Part shown: positions 1-12,945 of the stretch, piece after piece
Position numbering within the stretch: the stretch's first letter is position 1
Layout: every line of letters starts with the position of its first letter
Source of the DNA: Apus apus
Lineage: Eukaryota; Chordata; Aves; Apodiformes; Apodidae
DNA length: 64,000 bases
NCBI RefSeq assembly: GCF_020740795.1
Contig: NC_067282.1
Location: forward strand, 130,939,132-131,003,131
Reading direction: 5' to 3'
Program-made: the position numbers and the translations under genes
Notes under the pieces: generated by a model
Seen by the model: only the letters and a program-made list of their open reading frames with translations
What the model was told of the DNA's origin: nothing
The model's database searches: none

Positions 1-1046
1 AGCACAGAGCTCCGATGTTGTCAGAGATCTCCACTGGGAGATTTTAGGAAGTGGAGAAGACAGGAGGTATCTGTCCGTACACCAGCTAAATGATGTCAGG
101 CATTTCTCAGTCTCTTTTCATGTCAGGAAAGCTGCATGCTTTAGATAACTAGGCAGAGGTGATACTGCAGTGATGGCAAGGCAGTTATTTATTACACACT
201 GTTGGTGATGTCAAAGGTGATTAAGCAACAACAGGCCTGTCTTTCCACTCATCTGTGTGAAAGGTGAAAAGCTGCCTCGTATTTTACTAGAGTTGTACTT
301 CACATTTCCTAACTCAAGTAAAGCACTTTTTCTTTCTGTCATGATGACAGAAACTAAGAGTCTGAATAAGGGACTCTCAGCCAGGACAATAAAAAAAGCC
401 CACAGTAGATAGCTTCTAGCCACCTGTTGTTCCTCTCTGACCTTAACCAAGGAGAGGAAGAGCGTAGCTTAGACCAAGTCCTGGGCTTGTAGATGTGATA
501 GCAGCCTCCCCAGCACCCAGGGGCCAGAGCACAGCACAGACTCGCCACAGCCCTGTAGGATGTATCCCCCTTTTACAAGCTCCGTTCCCAAAAAATAGCC
601 TATGGACCTGAAGAGGTGAAAGGTAGAAAGGCAGAGGACATGGATAGCACAGATTTAGGATCCCAGCCCGTTGACATGTATGTATGCATCAAATGATGAG
701 GGGTTCTGGATAATGGCTTTGCAGGAAAGCTGGTGTATGGAGAGAAGGTGATTTATAGCAGGGTGAGGGAGCCAGGGAACACAGAATAGGGGTCCTCATC
801 TAAGGGGGTGCAATATGTGTGGGTGAGATGAGGAAACACAAGTTATTTAATCCTGACTGGGGGTGTTGTGGAAGGGCCACATTGGGTTCTGAGGTTCTAA
901 AGTGAGAACTGGAAACAAGTAGCAGGTGGTGGGAAGCAGGTGGTGAGGAGACAGAGATAAGAGGGTTAGACAATATCTCTGTGAGGCTGGTAGCACATGA
1001 ATGAGCTACAAGATGTTTCAGGATATTTCAGGACTACCTCCAAATG
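1..1046. other. SPX 3' flank and 3' UTR
   Basis: This stretch lies downstream of the minus-strand SPX stop codon. No coding exon is supported in it. Two possible SPX poly(A) signals are visible on the minus strand: ATTAAA at 846-851, about 200 bases past the stop, and AATAAA at 188-193. The nearer one would give a short 3' UTR, as expected for a small neuropeptide transcript. The rest is plain AT-rich DNA with no repeat I can name. Confidence 0.5.
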
Positions 1047-1120
1047 TCATTGGGACATATTGTCAGCTGTGCTGGCGACAAACGTCTCAGAAGCCAGATG
1101 TGAATCCCACAGCTCCTCTG
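1047..1120 (-). CDS. SPX: SPX exon 6, C-terminus and stop
   Basis: This terminal exon (in 1) encodes AEELWDSHLASETF and then VASTADNMSQ, with a TGA at 1047-1049. The acceptor is AAAAATCTCAG directly followed by CAG, a tandem NAGNAG site, so transcripts may differ by one codon. The tail has little similarity to human spexin, so this exon rests mainly on phase and splice sites. Confidence 0.72.
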
Positions 1121-4100
1121 CTGAGATTTTTATAGGATTCTTTTAACCCTTTTCACCAGGACATAACAGCCAACAGAGGAATGAAAATTTCACAACCAAA
1201 CAATACTTGGCAGAAAAAGGAGCCCCAGTAGATACTCGTTTTGGAAAATTCAATTCAAAATAGCCATTCCCTTCAATCTGAACCAATAAAAACCTGAAAA
1301 GCAAATCAAAAGAATATACAAAAGTTTACCTACTATCATCCATCTGATTTTTGCTCTAATCTGCGTAAACATACAACCTAATACAATACAACCAGTGTAA
1401 ATACACACTCTAACACAAGGCACTCTGTTTCAAACCAGGACTTTTAGATCAATTACATAGAATTGATAATTAAATATCTAATTAGATAAACCCCTTCTTC
1501 AAAAGTCAAAAGCCAACGCATGCGTTTACCTTCTTGTGCTTTCCGTAAGGAGCTGAGGAACAGTGCTGCAGCTTCAGAAAGAGTCAAAGGATTTGTGTTT
1601 TGGCTGCGTGTTTCTGGAATCATAAAATCAGAGATGCGTGCCTTGTTAGTGTTTACTGGCATTTCTTTATTTTGTTTCTTGCTATTTTTATGTCTATAAC
1701 TGGAGACACAAAGAGAAAAAAATCCTGTTGCCTCCTTCAGTCTATAATATTCTCTGCTCAAAACCAGCCTGATAAATACTTAACACAGAAGAGACTAGCC
1801 ATCATTTTTTAAAAAGGAGGCTGTCTAAAAGTCCCTTAGAAGGTAGGAAGAACATTTCCTTTTTTCATATGGTCCTTGCTTTGCTACAGTGCTCTGTTTC
1901 CTCTAGAAACATTGTCCAGCATGGATTAATGCTGTCTACTTTTGTCATTTGTCAGTTCAGCACAATGAGTAGCTTGATTTGAACTTTCCATTGGAAAACA
2001 AAAGTCAAAGGTACTAACAATAATTCCATTTAACAGCCAGGTGAGTCTGGAACCTAGTTTATGTAAATGAAGTCAGACAGGCACACAAAAGAGAAAAGCC
2101 AGACAGTCTTTACCATGTGCTTATTTGAATGAAGGAATTAACAAAAGGGAATTTGATGGCTTCCTTCAATATAGTTCCATGAAAGCAAATCCCTTCCAGT
2201 TTCCACAGCTTTTTTCCATAATCTGAGGAAAGGCTGATGTTACACGTACATCTGGGCACATGTACATACCAAGCTGCATTCTGTCATACAGATCCTTTTG
2301 TTGGCTCTCATCTGAGATGAATCGACGTCCCTCTACAAAAGCAGTGGGAAAAGGGTGAGAGCAACCTCCAGTTGTAATCCCTACTTTACAATCTCCAAGT
2401 AGTCTTTCAATATACAAAATTACAACCATACTTCTACAAACATAAAATGGGGGGAGGGGGGGACATAAGCCCATCCTGAGGTCTTTCCAAATCAGCAATA
2501 GCTGAACTAGAACACTCAAGATATTATTTTTTCCCAGAGAACTGGTATTTTAGCACTTTTCTTGTATTAACTTGATGTAGGAACTATACATAGGGAGAAA
2601 TGTAATGTCTTTTCCTCACTCTTCTTGACTGCTGTGTGGTCAAGAGCCTGTAATCTCTTGCTGGACTATGAGGTATTGCCTTTTATGAGGATATTGCTAT
2701 TAATTTTTAATTTTTTTTTTAAAACCTAAACATTTAAATCACAACACTTCTTATGCATCAATAAGAATGATACACAGGTTGGCACAGAAGTAACTCAGTG
2801 CATTATTCATTAGAAGAGTTAAACAAAACCAAATTTTATCAACAGAAATAATTTTACCATTGTGACTAGAACTTATTTCAGTTACACTTACAGGTTTTGA
2901 AGCCTGTAATTATTTTGTGATATTATTTGTATTGTCTTCCTTTGCATATCTCTTAGGATTGTGAGCTTCTGAATTTATTTAATTTTTAATTTCAAGGAAG
3001 CTGCCTGTCCTACCTGATAGCTTCTCCTTCTGAAAAAAACTACTCAGAGTAGAATTTTTAAAAATATTAATATTATTGTTGAAATGTTGTGGATTTGCAT
3101 CAAAGGACAAAATCTCCCTTTAGCTCTAAATTTTGCCTTTATATTTAATGCTCCTCTAACTCTGGACTAACAATAGAAACTCAAAAGTAATTTATACAAC
3201 CTTAACACCACAATATTAATAACACTGACATCCAAGGTCTTCTGAGAAGAGGTTGCATGTGATCTTAGTACCTACTGTAATGTAAGATTCTTGAAATAGG
3301 AATGTGTGTTCTCAAATTGCTTGAGATGTTTTAATAAAGCCTGAATAGGCAGAATTAATTATTACTGTATCCAAGGGGGTTTAATCCCCCTTTGAGATTA
3401 TTTGAGATAAGGAAACTGCTTTTCCAATAGGTTTTACAATCAGGTTTCAAACTATCCATTTTCAGTACTTTGTTTTCCTTCTCTTCTGGTGCTTGCTTTC
3501 TTCAATTTTATTAAAAAAAAAAAAATAGTGATAATGGCAATACCACTGGTTCAGAGACGAGAAGAAATCATAACAAGCACATCCCTGCAGGCCTCAACAA
3601 CCCCAGGGATTTACTGTTTGTGTGGAGCTGAGCAGATTAGGACGAATCCAATGGTAAAGAAAGTTGCCTCCTCAAAATGGGAAGAACTTGGGACTTACGT
3701 GCACCCTTCAAATAGAGCATAGCCTGAGGAGTCCAGTTTCTCCTTTGGAAATGAGCCTTTATGCAAGAAAAAGATGGGGGGGGGAAGGGAAAAGAGACAC
3801 GTCAGCATTGCACGCCATCACTAACCTGTGCAAATACCTAAACAGCACCAACCTGGGAGATTCATGGGGGCTGCACGTTCAGCCTGAGTGAGCTGCTCAC
3901 CTGAGGTGCACTCCAGCAGCAAGATAAGAAGGATGCTGCCAAGAACAGTGCCATTCCAGTTGCTGCCCGGTTACGCAGTCCCTGTGCACAACAAAGAACC
4001 AGCAGGTACAGGAAAAGCTTTTCAGATCTGTAGACGCTCTCAGCTTCACATCTAAATATAAAGGTGTTTCTAGTCCCTCCTTTCTCCCTGTCTTACTGCC

Positions 4101-4887
4101 AAAGCTCCTCTTGCTCAGTGGATATTTCAGCTTCAATACGCAGCGATCAGATGGGAAGATGAATGTTAAATCAAACATACTTTATTCTCTTTACTCATTC
4201 ATTAGGAAGGGCCCGTACCTGTGAGGCCACTGCCACCAAGACAAGACCTTTTGTGCTCCCATTTACAAGAACATTAGATCCTCCAGAAATGAGAAAAAAG
4301 TACAAACTAAGGGAGAAAGACGGTATAAGTGTATCTTGATTTTACTAAACCTGGAATTACAGGGTTTAGGCAACAAGCAAACGTAAGAGACTTGCCATTC
4401 CAAACCAACCACCCGACCAGGAGAGTGGATCACTACTTTCTTAAGAAAAGAAAGTTAGCATCCTACTTGCAACAGTCGTGATTACACACATGTCACAAGA
4501 GAGCCTTGTCTGATTCTTGGAGTCTGCTGGTGCAGCACATGCAAATGAAAGCATCGAGCATGAATCCTCTGTGAACAAGTTGCATCTCTGTAGCCCATGT
4601 TGTTATTCATGCACTGGTAACAGTGATGGGCGACAAAGAGGATTTAACATTATGATTCACAGTGTTTTTTTCATCCTGGTTTTGAGGGCACGTTGTGCTA
4701 TCAATATATTTTTCATACAGTTGTTTCAAGCATGCTGTATATAACTGTGTATATATTCCTCCCAGGTTATTGTTAGGTTAAAATTGTTAAGTCCCCCTGC
4801 AGTTTCTAAATATTATACTCATATGAACAAGCATTAATTGCAAACTAAGTGTTTCCCACACAACCAAAATATCTCACTTACCTTCAT
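1047..4887 (-). CDS. SPX: Spexin precursor (neuropeptide Q), complete, six coding exons
   Basis: SPX encodes the precursor of spexin, a secreted, C-terminally amidated peptide that acts on galanin receptors 2 and 3 and is linked to feeding, gut and stress control. Joining six exons (4882-4887, 3901-3981, 3699-3756, 2270-2332, 1530-1613, 1047-1120) gives 366 nt, 121 residues plus stop; human spexin has 116. All introns are GT-AG and all phases match. Residues 1 to about 26 form a signal peptide with a hydrophobic core (MALFLAASFL). Residues 34-35 are RR, 36-49 are NWTPQAMLYLKGAQ (the same as the mature human peptide, at the same numbering) and 50-52 are GRR, the amide donor plus dibasic cleavage site. 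The C-terminal part is less conserved. The start is fixed by the ATG-AAG exon followed by a perfect GTAAGT donor. It is divergently oriented to IRAG2. The identification is secure; the 5' UTR is inferred. Confidence 0.93.
1530..1613 (-). CDS. SPX: SPX exon 5
   Basis: This 84-nt exon (in 1, out 1) encodes ETRSQNTNPLTLSEAAALFL and then SSLRKAQE, matching the human LTIPEAATILLASLQK stretch in spacing and character. The acceptor is TTATGATTCCAG and the donor GTAAAC. Confidence 0.88.
2270..2332 (-). CDS. SPX: SPX exon 4, amidation signal and start of the second peptide
   Basis: This 63-nt exon (in 1, out 1) encodes Q-GRR-FISDESQQKDLYD and RMQL. GRR is the Gly amide donor plus dibasic cleavage site. 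The FISD region corresponds to the NPQ 53-70 peptide of mammals. The acceptor is CTGCTTTTGTAG and the donor GTATGT. Confidence 0.93.
3699..3756 (-). CDS. SPX: SPX exon 3, most of the mature spexin peptide
   Basis: This 58-nt exon (in 0, out 1) encodes AHFQRR followed by NWTPQAMLYLKGA. The acceptor is CTTGCATAAAG and the donor GTAAGT. The split last codon becomes Gln with exon 4, completing the 14-residue peptide. Confidence 0.95.
3901..3981 (-). CDS. SPX: SPX exon 2, signal peptide
   Basis: This 81-nt exon (in 0, out 0) lies between a TTGTGCACAG acceptor and a GTGAGC donor. It encodes GLRNRAATG, the hydrophobic run MALFLAASFL and then CCWSAPQ, matching the layout of human spexin, whose signal region also ends in APQ. 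Confidence 0.9.
4882..4887 (-). CDS. SPX: SPX coding exon 1 (start codon and one more codon)
   Basis: Only ATG AAG (Met-Lys) is coding before the GTAAGT donor at 4876-4881; out 0. The human precursor also begins MKGLR, and the next exon here begins GLRNR, which supports this very short coding start. Confidence 0.85.
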
Positions 4888-4934
4888 ACTTGTTCAGTGA
4901 CAAATCTTCAGTCTTCTTTACTTCAGATGTGTCA

Positions 4935-4970
4935 CAGGATCTCCTTCAGGTTTGGGGTCCCTTTTTAAAC
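4935..4970 (-). promoter_or_regulatory. SPX: Putative SPX core promoter
   Basis: On the minus strand a TATA-like TTTAAAA occurs at about 4962-4969. It lies 75-82 bases before the start codon, so transcription would start near 4935 and leave a 5' UTR of about 50 nt. This is inferred from spacing only. Confidence 0.4.
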
Positions 4971-7900
4971 CTTCGGAGTGAAGGAACACTCCCCTTCCAT
5001 GGCAAGGCAGAGGAGTCTAAAGGGATCTCTTGTCAGCCCTGTAGATGGGTAAGTAGAAAGTCTGACGACTCCTGAGGGAAACTTGTAGTCTTGCAGAGAA
5101 ATGATTGAAAGATGGATAGACTTGGAGATGCACCCCATTAGCCAGGTGAATACCTTCTGAATACATTGGCATCAGCCCTGTGCATTTGCATTACATCAAA
5201 TTCTTGCTAGATGATCAATAACCACAGCCAGAAGCAGGTATTAATATGGATGGTGAGTGTTGACCTAGGATAATTTAAGATATAGCAGATTCCTATCCAT
5301 TGTGGGAGCTGGAAAAGTTAGTAAATGACTCTCCAGTCACAACATGCTACCATCAAGAAAAAGGTGACCTGTCCAATGTCACTAACGTGAGTTATTCCTA
5401 GCGTACATTTAGAGGGTGCAGTTGCTTGTTTGATTCTCTAAAAATCTCTTGCACTTTTTTTCTTACACACAAGTAAAAACACAAAGCAAAAAAACCAACC
5501 CCATCTTCTAATAGTCAGAAACACTTTTCTGTGACATGTGCTGGTTGGAATAAAAGCCCAGATCATGGGCTTGAGTAAGTCGAGCGGTGGAGCAGTAAAG
5601 AGAAACAAGGCAGGAAGCAGGAATCAGAGAAGCCAATTCCATAAGCTACTTCTAAGTGATTGTTGAACTCATTACAGTCACGGATAGCGGGTTTTGGTCC
5701 TCAGGCTAATCATACTTGAAGCCTAGTCTGGCTGGTTCTGTAGCTAGGGTTTTTATCTCTTCTCCTTCATTTTTCATTTGTGAAATAGGGGAGGGGAGCA
5801 GAAGGTGAAGCTAGGCAAACAGGGGGCTGGAAATTTGCTGATGAGAAGGCAGGCCACTAGAAAGTTTACTGCATCAGCCCCACAAACAGGACCAGCCTGT
5901 GGTGTAATAAACATACAGGTCAGCCTCTGTGCGTGACAAACATGCTCCTGGATGTGGAGTCTGAGGGAGGAGTGTGCAGATAGGCACTTCTAAACCTTTT
6001 TGTGAGCTTTTCCCTGACATGTTGTATCTGCGGAGACTGCTCTGGTGCACACTTAGTGAAGGTGCAGTTTCTCTCCTGCTTTTGGGGGATATTGCTCTGT
6101 TCTGTGCTCATGCCAGACAGAACTGTTCATTTAATATACAGAACTGGCATTAGCAGCTCACTCTGGTGTAGATGCAAGAAACAAGAGAGAAGTTCAGGTT
6201 GTGGCCTCATGCAGCTCTTGTGGTGGCTGGGAGCTTCTATTATACCCCTATCATTTTAAAAGCCCCCTCAGGGCTCTGCATTGCATCCAGGAGACATTTA
6301 ACAAGCAGAGACTTGGAAAGGATAAAGCTACTCACCTCTCCCCTTCCGGGGTGACTTCAGACCCTCTCTTTACACACAGACTTTAAGGCCAGAATCAAAA
6401 CATACAACTGAGTCTGTGAAAATTAATGCCCTACCTTTGGTATTGGTCAGTGTATATTCTCTTTGCAATGGTTCTCCTTGTGGTAGAAAAACCTCAATGT
6501 TTTTGGCACTGAAAAAAAGCCCTGGTTCTCCTGCCACCAGAATAAGGCAAGTTAAAGTAAACTGTGAAGACAACCTGCTCAGCCCCTTCTGTCAGGGACG
6601 ACTACAATGGGAGGCATGGAGAACAATTATGTTGTAACCACACTGTAGAAAGACACCTTCAGCTTTTTTTTACCTTGTGACCAGTTTGCAAAGCCTGAAC
6701 TGCTCTGAGTTGGTGTTGCTGGAGTCTCTCTTCCAAACCGGGCTGTATTGCCAGAGTCCCACTTGCTTCCTTGTAGAGACTGGGGCTTTCTTTGGGGCTG
6801 CCCAGGGGGCAGCAGGGAGCTGAACTGGGCAGGTCAAAACCTGAACTGGGTTATTGTAGCACCAGGCAACCATCAGCTCAAGAGCAAATAAAGGGTCTTG
6901 ACGGCAACCTCTTAAATTAAAAGGCTTTAATGTTGAACCATCATATGTCTCAATGGCACTAAGATGTCTAAAAGTAGAAGTGTTTCTTTTCAACCAGCAG
7001 CAAGAGACAGGCTACCTTGCCCAAACACCGTGCAGGGCACCTGAGACATGAACATGGGACTTCCAGCTGTGACACAGGGCCTGCAAGACTCATGGAGAAG
7101 CAGCTGAAGGGCATGCAGGATCCCTAGGGCAGCTAACATGTCACTGTCTGCTTTGGACTAGGAACTGAATCACTGCTACAGAGTGGAGGGGAAAAGGACT
7201 TCAAAGAGCAACCTCTGACCACAGAGTGCAGACCACCAAGAGAAAATGACTGAATTCCTCTCTGGAGATGTCTCTTTGTTGGCTTCAGACACCATTTTAC
7301 ACAGACAACATCTAGTCAAATAACCTAATTTCAAACTGAATTTCCATAATGTTTTGGGTTTTTTTTTCCCAAAAGGTTTATATTTTTCCCTTAAATTCTC
7401 TGTGCCTTTGTGACTTAGGGTGCTAAACCCATTTACTTTTACTATGACCAGCCACTCTAAGTTACTGTGGTGTTTCAAAACCACATATATTTCAAATCCA
7501 GAATTCTCTAAGAAGTCTGCATGCAAAATAAAGAACTCCAGGTTTGTAAATTTTACTTTAGTTATTCAAGTTTAAAAGACTCTTCTCCTCCCTTCATAGC
7601 TCTTTCTTGTCATGATTCTATGAGAAGGTAGTCATCTCACTCTTTCCAGAAATCTAACCACTTCTAAGATGGCATATGGAACATGATTTATTAGCAAACA
7701 ACAAGAGGAGGCAATATTTTGGGAAGGAAATGCATGTACTGAGAGTGTTTGCATTCACAAAAAAACATGGGGATGTGTATGGGCATACGCAAGCTTGTAA
7801 TCCTGAAAAACAGAGGACCCTGTAATTAGGTTATGGATCATAACACACTAAAAAACTACAGCACTTCAGGATGATGAGCTGTACATGAAACACTCATTAT

Positions 7901-9038
7901 CAATCCTGCCATTTCTCAGCTGATTCACATAAATGAGGAAGTGGCTTTGGCAAGTAATCAATACCCTAAGTGAGGGAAGTAGTGAAGCTTGCTGTAGCAG
8001 CAGGACCCCTTATTAGAAAGAGCATAACCTATTCTTATTCTTAAAGACAATCTAAAGGGCAGAGACACTTTATCCTGACAGTGTAAATGATAAAAAGCCA
8101 ATTTCTGAGATTGAAATTCAGTGCTGAGGATGGTGAAAAAGTTCTCATGTGGGTCTAGTTCTAGTAGGGTCAATCATACGTCACTGACTTGCGTCACGAC
8201 CGTGTACATTTCCAAATCTTTCCCTAAAAATATAGGCTTGAGTAATTGTGCTTGTCTACTTTCATGCTGCTGGTGATGACACCAGTGATCCATTACTTGC
8301 TCTTGAGTAAAAGACATAGCTGGGGTGTGTGGGTGGTCAGTTTGTACATCAGCAAATACGGTGTTCTGGTGGTGTCAGGGTATAAACCTCCTGAGACTTC
8401 TGACCTTTCTCTCTTATGCTTATTATAATTTCCTTTGTGCATTCCTGCTGGTTTGTTAAATCTTTGGGAAATACATCTTACTTCTGATCTGGCATCTGAA
8501 CAGCACCTAGCACAGTGTAGTTCTGGCTGGTACATGCTAACCGTAGCATCTGAAAAGGCTGTTAACTATCATGGCAGAGTCTGCAAAGCAGGAAAATGCA
8601 AAGAATTTTGTGTTTAATTTGCAGTAAAGGGACTTAGATAGTAGGCAAGCTTTCTAGCAGTAGCACAGTGATCTAGAAGTAGGTTGCCTTTTAAGGCTGT
8701 GTATCTGTTATCACTGAGAAACTCAGAGAAGCCTCCTCTTTCTTAGGACTCACTGGAAAACTGATCCTGCCCAGAAACATGGTGATGAATCATACAACCT
8801 CTTAACATCTTTGTGGCTTATTTTTTGTGTTTATGTGATCTTTCAAAACTGACCCTGGACTTTAACTCCGTATGTCCCACTCAGACCAGGGAGAATTTTA
8901 TGTCCAAGTTCTGTATTTGTCTTGTAAAACCTGTTAACTGAGCAAACTGGTCTGCAATCCGTCAATACTTCTTATGTCAGCCATTTCACATCACACAAAC
9001 ATGGTTTTCAGTATTATTATTCAGAATAAACCCAAACT

Positions 9039-9125
9039 TATAGAATTATTGAAACCTTTGGGACCTTTAGTGGTCATCTAGTTCAGCCTTCTCTGCAAGG
9101 AGTAGGGATATCCTCAGCTTCCTTG
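9039..9125 (-). repeat. Degraded CR1-like LINE 3' fragment
   Basis: The stretch resembles the reverse complement of a CR1 3' end: an 'agaattattgaaac' start, 'gggacctttagtggtcatct' and 'agttcagccttct'. It is short and diverged, so it would be an old copy. Confidence 0.5.
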
Positions 9126-12100
9126 GGAAGTTGTAGTTTCATGGTACAGCTCTGAACTGAAGAGATAATCTGATGTAAACCTCAGTGCATGATTATAAAG
9201 CAAATTAGTTGCTGGCCCAAGATTTATCTAGTTACTCTGCAGCATAATATCTGTGGACCTGATTCCAGCAGTACTGGAAGTTACTAGAATTGCTTTTCTT
9301 CTTTTCTGTGGACTATATGAAAACTGTGCTACAAACTACTTGAGCTACAGAATAAGCTGTAGAAAAGCCAGCCTGCAAGGGGTCGTGTAAAAGCCTCACA
9401 CAACAGAGGTATCAGAGCCTTTGTTGAGGACTACAGTGGGATCAATGCTGTTCTCTGGTCCAGGCACTGCTGTCCTCAGTGTATTGATGAGAGAGAAGAA
9501 AATTCAAGGGATAATTATAAGTAAAAATTGAACACATTATGTGGGTCAAGGGATGCTTAAAAGTGTCAGGAAAGAGTAGAAACCCACAGAGGTTTAAACA
9601 TCACAGGAAAAGGCATTACTTCAGAAGTTCAATGAACTTTTCAGTGGTTCAATGGTGCTTTTTTTTCCAGTGATGAACATGTCCAGGGCAAACACTAAGA
9701 AAAACAGACGAGCTAAAAAAGAGTGTTCTCCTGTTTGCAAGCTGGAAAAGAGACCTGACCATCTAAGTATAGGCATTTACAAAGAATGTTAGCAGAAGAT
9801 GTACAGCTCTTCAGACAGGCAGATGCTACTGGACGTTATCTCACAGAACATACCTTTCTGTAATGGCAGAAGCACCAAAGGCCAAGGAGGCATCTGACCT
9901 TTTCTTCCACCCCCATGAACTTGGCAAAGGAGATTTTTGTCTTTGTCAAGAAGCTACCCAGTGGGCTACAAGCTACGCTGAGCATTCGGCAGGCAGTCAT
10001 CTCCTCTTGGCTGAGCAGTAGGTTTGTCACACAGTCTCACCTTTGGAGCTGGGCAAGAAATCCATGCTGCCACTGAGCAGCTGGAAGCCAGCTTTGTGTT
10101 GTGGACAGAACTGGGAGAGAGGGGAAAAGGGAAGTTGCACTGAGAGACTGCATGAGAACTGGACAGTCAGGTGTCAGATATTGAAACAGCCTGTTTCCAT
10201 GTTCTTGACAGACAAAGTGCCCAACCACTGTGAGCATGGTCCATAAAATGTGCAGCCTCTTGGGCTGGTTTTCCTTACCCATGGCAGGGGAGGGGGTTGA
10301 TACATTTATATAGAAATACACATATTTACATGAAAAATCCTTAAGCTATGTAAAGGAAAATGTTGCTAAAGGCTGAAAAGGAAACCCTGGGGAGTAATTT
10401 CAAGACAAACTAAGCAACTTAGGAATTCTGCTGCATTAACATTTGTTAAACCTTTAAAATATTTGTCCTCAGTATTTTCCCATGTATATTGAGCATGAGG
10501 TAGACTTTACTCTTGAATAACACGTAATTTAATCCCACAGCACAGAGAGCAGAAATCCTGCTTTGCTTGAAATAAGCCATGTTTCTAGTGGTAGAAGTCC
10601 AATTTAGAGGAAAATAAATAGCTCTACCTGATGCACCAGGTCATCAGAACTGACAGACATTTCAGATTATCCCAAAATGGGCAGGAAACCACTGCAAGCA
10701 GGTCTTTCACTGCTCAGCTCTCTCAGTCCACAGTGAAGCTCTAAGCAACACGCAGTGCAGCACAGCAAAGATGGGCCACATGTAGCTGAATTGCACACCA
10801 GGCAAATGGGGGATGGTGGGAATCTCCTGCTGCCAGATCCTGGCATTATGGTCTCACAGCAAGTCACAACTATTTGTTTTTGAAGAGCTGAATAAAATAG
10901 TGCAAACCCCACAAGCTGATTCAGTGGTTACATGAGTCTGTAATTCTACCCGTCCTGAAGAAGTACAAAGGACCTGCTATTTTTTTAGATTAGCAACTGA
11001 ATTGTCAACTTTGTATCACCAGAGTTTGTACTCAAGCAGAGTAATTAGTATCTTAGCTGATACACACATTGAACTTTTTACAGAGCCCCATGGTATTTGC
11101 CATCTGAAGCAATATTAGGAGGAAGCAGACTATGTTACTGAGCCTCTTAGGAGTGTATCAGGCATCTAGTTTACATCTCAGACCCTGTGAATGAAGCAGT
11201 TTCCTGTGCCCCTGCTTTTCTCTCCCACTCTGTTTAGATTTCAAGGACTATAGCCAATTTGTTGTTTGCTCCTGCACTTTTTCAATGCCTGCTCTGCTAG
11301 TTGTACAGCAGCACAAATAACACTGTCATCTGGAGGAGCCTCCCTGAGTAGAGATCACTTGTTGTTGTCAAGGTATGAAAAAACAGGGGTGCTGTTTTAA
11401 CGTTGGAGGTTTTCTCTTCAACAAGTTAAAAATCTTCCCATACACATAAATCTCTCAAAGATAAAAGAGAGATCCTCACCTGGATTGGTTTGTTCTCAGA
11501 AAAGTTACTTCTGTATCATTATCAGCTTTACTCCTGGAAGAGAGAGTGTGCAGTTCAAAACATCTGCCTGCCAACCAAACCAGAACCAGTTGCATTAGCT
11601 CCGTGGGCTTTGATAATGCTGCTGGGTGACAGTGCCAAGTTTCCATTTTTATTTAACAGTTTTCCCACAAAACAGGGAACAGCAATCTCAGCTCACCATT
11701 TTGGATTTTAATCACAAAGCACCTGTAAGATCACTTTTTTTTTTTTTTTCTGGGGCAGCTGAAGTAGCCTGTGCTAGATGAGGAGGTGTCATTTCTCCAA
11801 GTGTTTGGAGAAGTCTGATGGGCTGTGCAGTTAGTATGTATGAGGCAGGTAGTAGCAATCCCTCAGCATTATTCTATTTCCAGTTATTTATAGAGCACAT
11901 ACTGAAAGATCCACAGAGTTAAAATACAAACCTTGTTTGAGAATTCAATACTGAAAAGGGGACTTGCTTGACAGCCCTAAAGACAAAACTCTTCTTTGCT
12001 CACACGACCAAGTGCAGATCAGACAGTAACACTGAGACTCTTTAATACACCATCAGCCCAAGACATTTCAGCTTTTGTCTTCCTTTAAGAAGTCGTAAGA

Positions 12101-12923
12101 GCTACAACATTTAGACAGTTCCTGTTTTCTCTGCTCAAACTGTCACAGGAGAAACTAGGAGAGATCTGCTCCTGTCTGAAAGCTTGCAGTAGCTGGGGAA
12201 AGTAAGAAAGAACTGCTAATCAAAGTGAGAAACATCCCAGGGACCTGAGTTGTATCATTATTTTCCTCACAGTTTTAAAAATAAGGGTAGCAGGGAGATT
12301 TCAAGATACCTTGAAATTCCAGGCAAGTCAAATGAGGCAGGAGAGACATAAAAAACAAGTAAAGGGTTTTTCTAGCTGGAGACAGATGGTTGATTTGCAC
12401 CTCCTTGCAGCTCAGTGCCCCTCGCAGCCTGAGAGCTGAGTGGCTGCCAGCAACAGCTGTACCTTGTAAAGCTGATTTTACAGCAAATGAGCCCTCTTCT
12501 AATTGGAGTTCATTCAACTAGTCCTCCTCAGAGGAACAGTTAAAATAAGTTTTGTCACCCTGAGCTATCTATCAGAGAAGAATAGAAAGTGCTTTTCTAC
12601 ATGCTCTTGTAAGTATAAGGTTTTGGGCTATTTATTTTTTTTTTAATGGAGAATTAAAATCAATATTTAATAACCCTTTGTAGGTTAAAAGCCTAATGTT
12701 CTTTCATGGTTATTTATATCTGCTTGAAGGCTCTTGTGCATTTAAAGAATGTACTTAAATCTAACTGTCATGTTTTTAAAACTTTCTTTTCAAAGAGGTG
12801 TTGTATTTCTAACATAAAAGGCTGCTTCAACTTCCTGGCATTTATGCTTAAGGAGAAAATATTCTCCCTCAGGCACAATCATAAAAAACGGTCTTTTCTC
12901 TAATATTATTCTGAGATTCTTAC

Positions 12924-12945
12924 TTTTTTTTTTTTTTTTTTTTTT
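12924..12945. repeat. Poly(T) tract, 22 bases
   Basis: An uninterrupted run of 22 T in the SPX-IRAG2 spacer, possibly the tail of a retrocopy on the minus strand, although no body is recognisable beside it. Confidence 0.8.
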
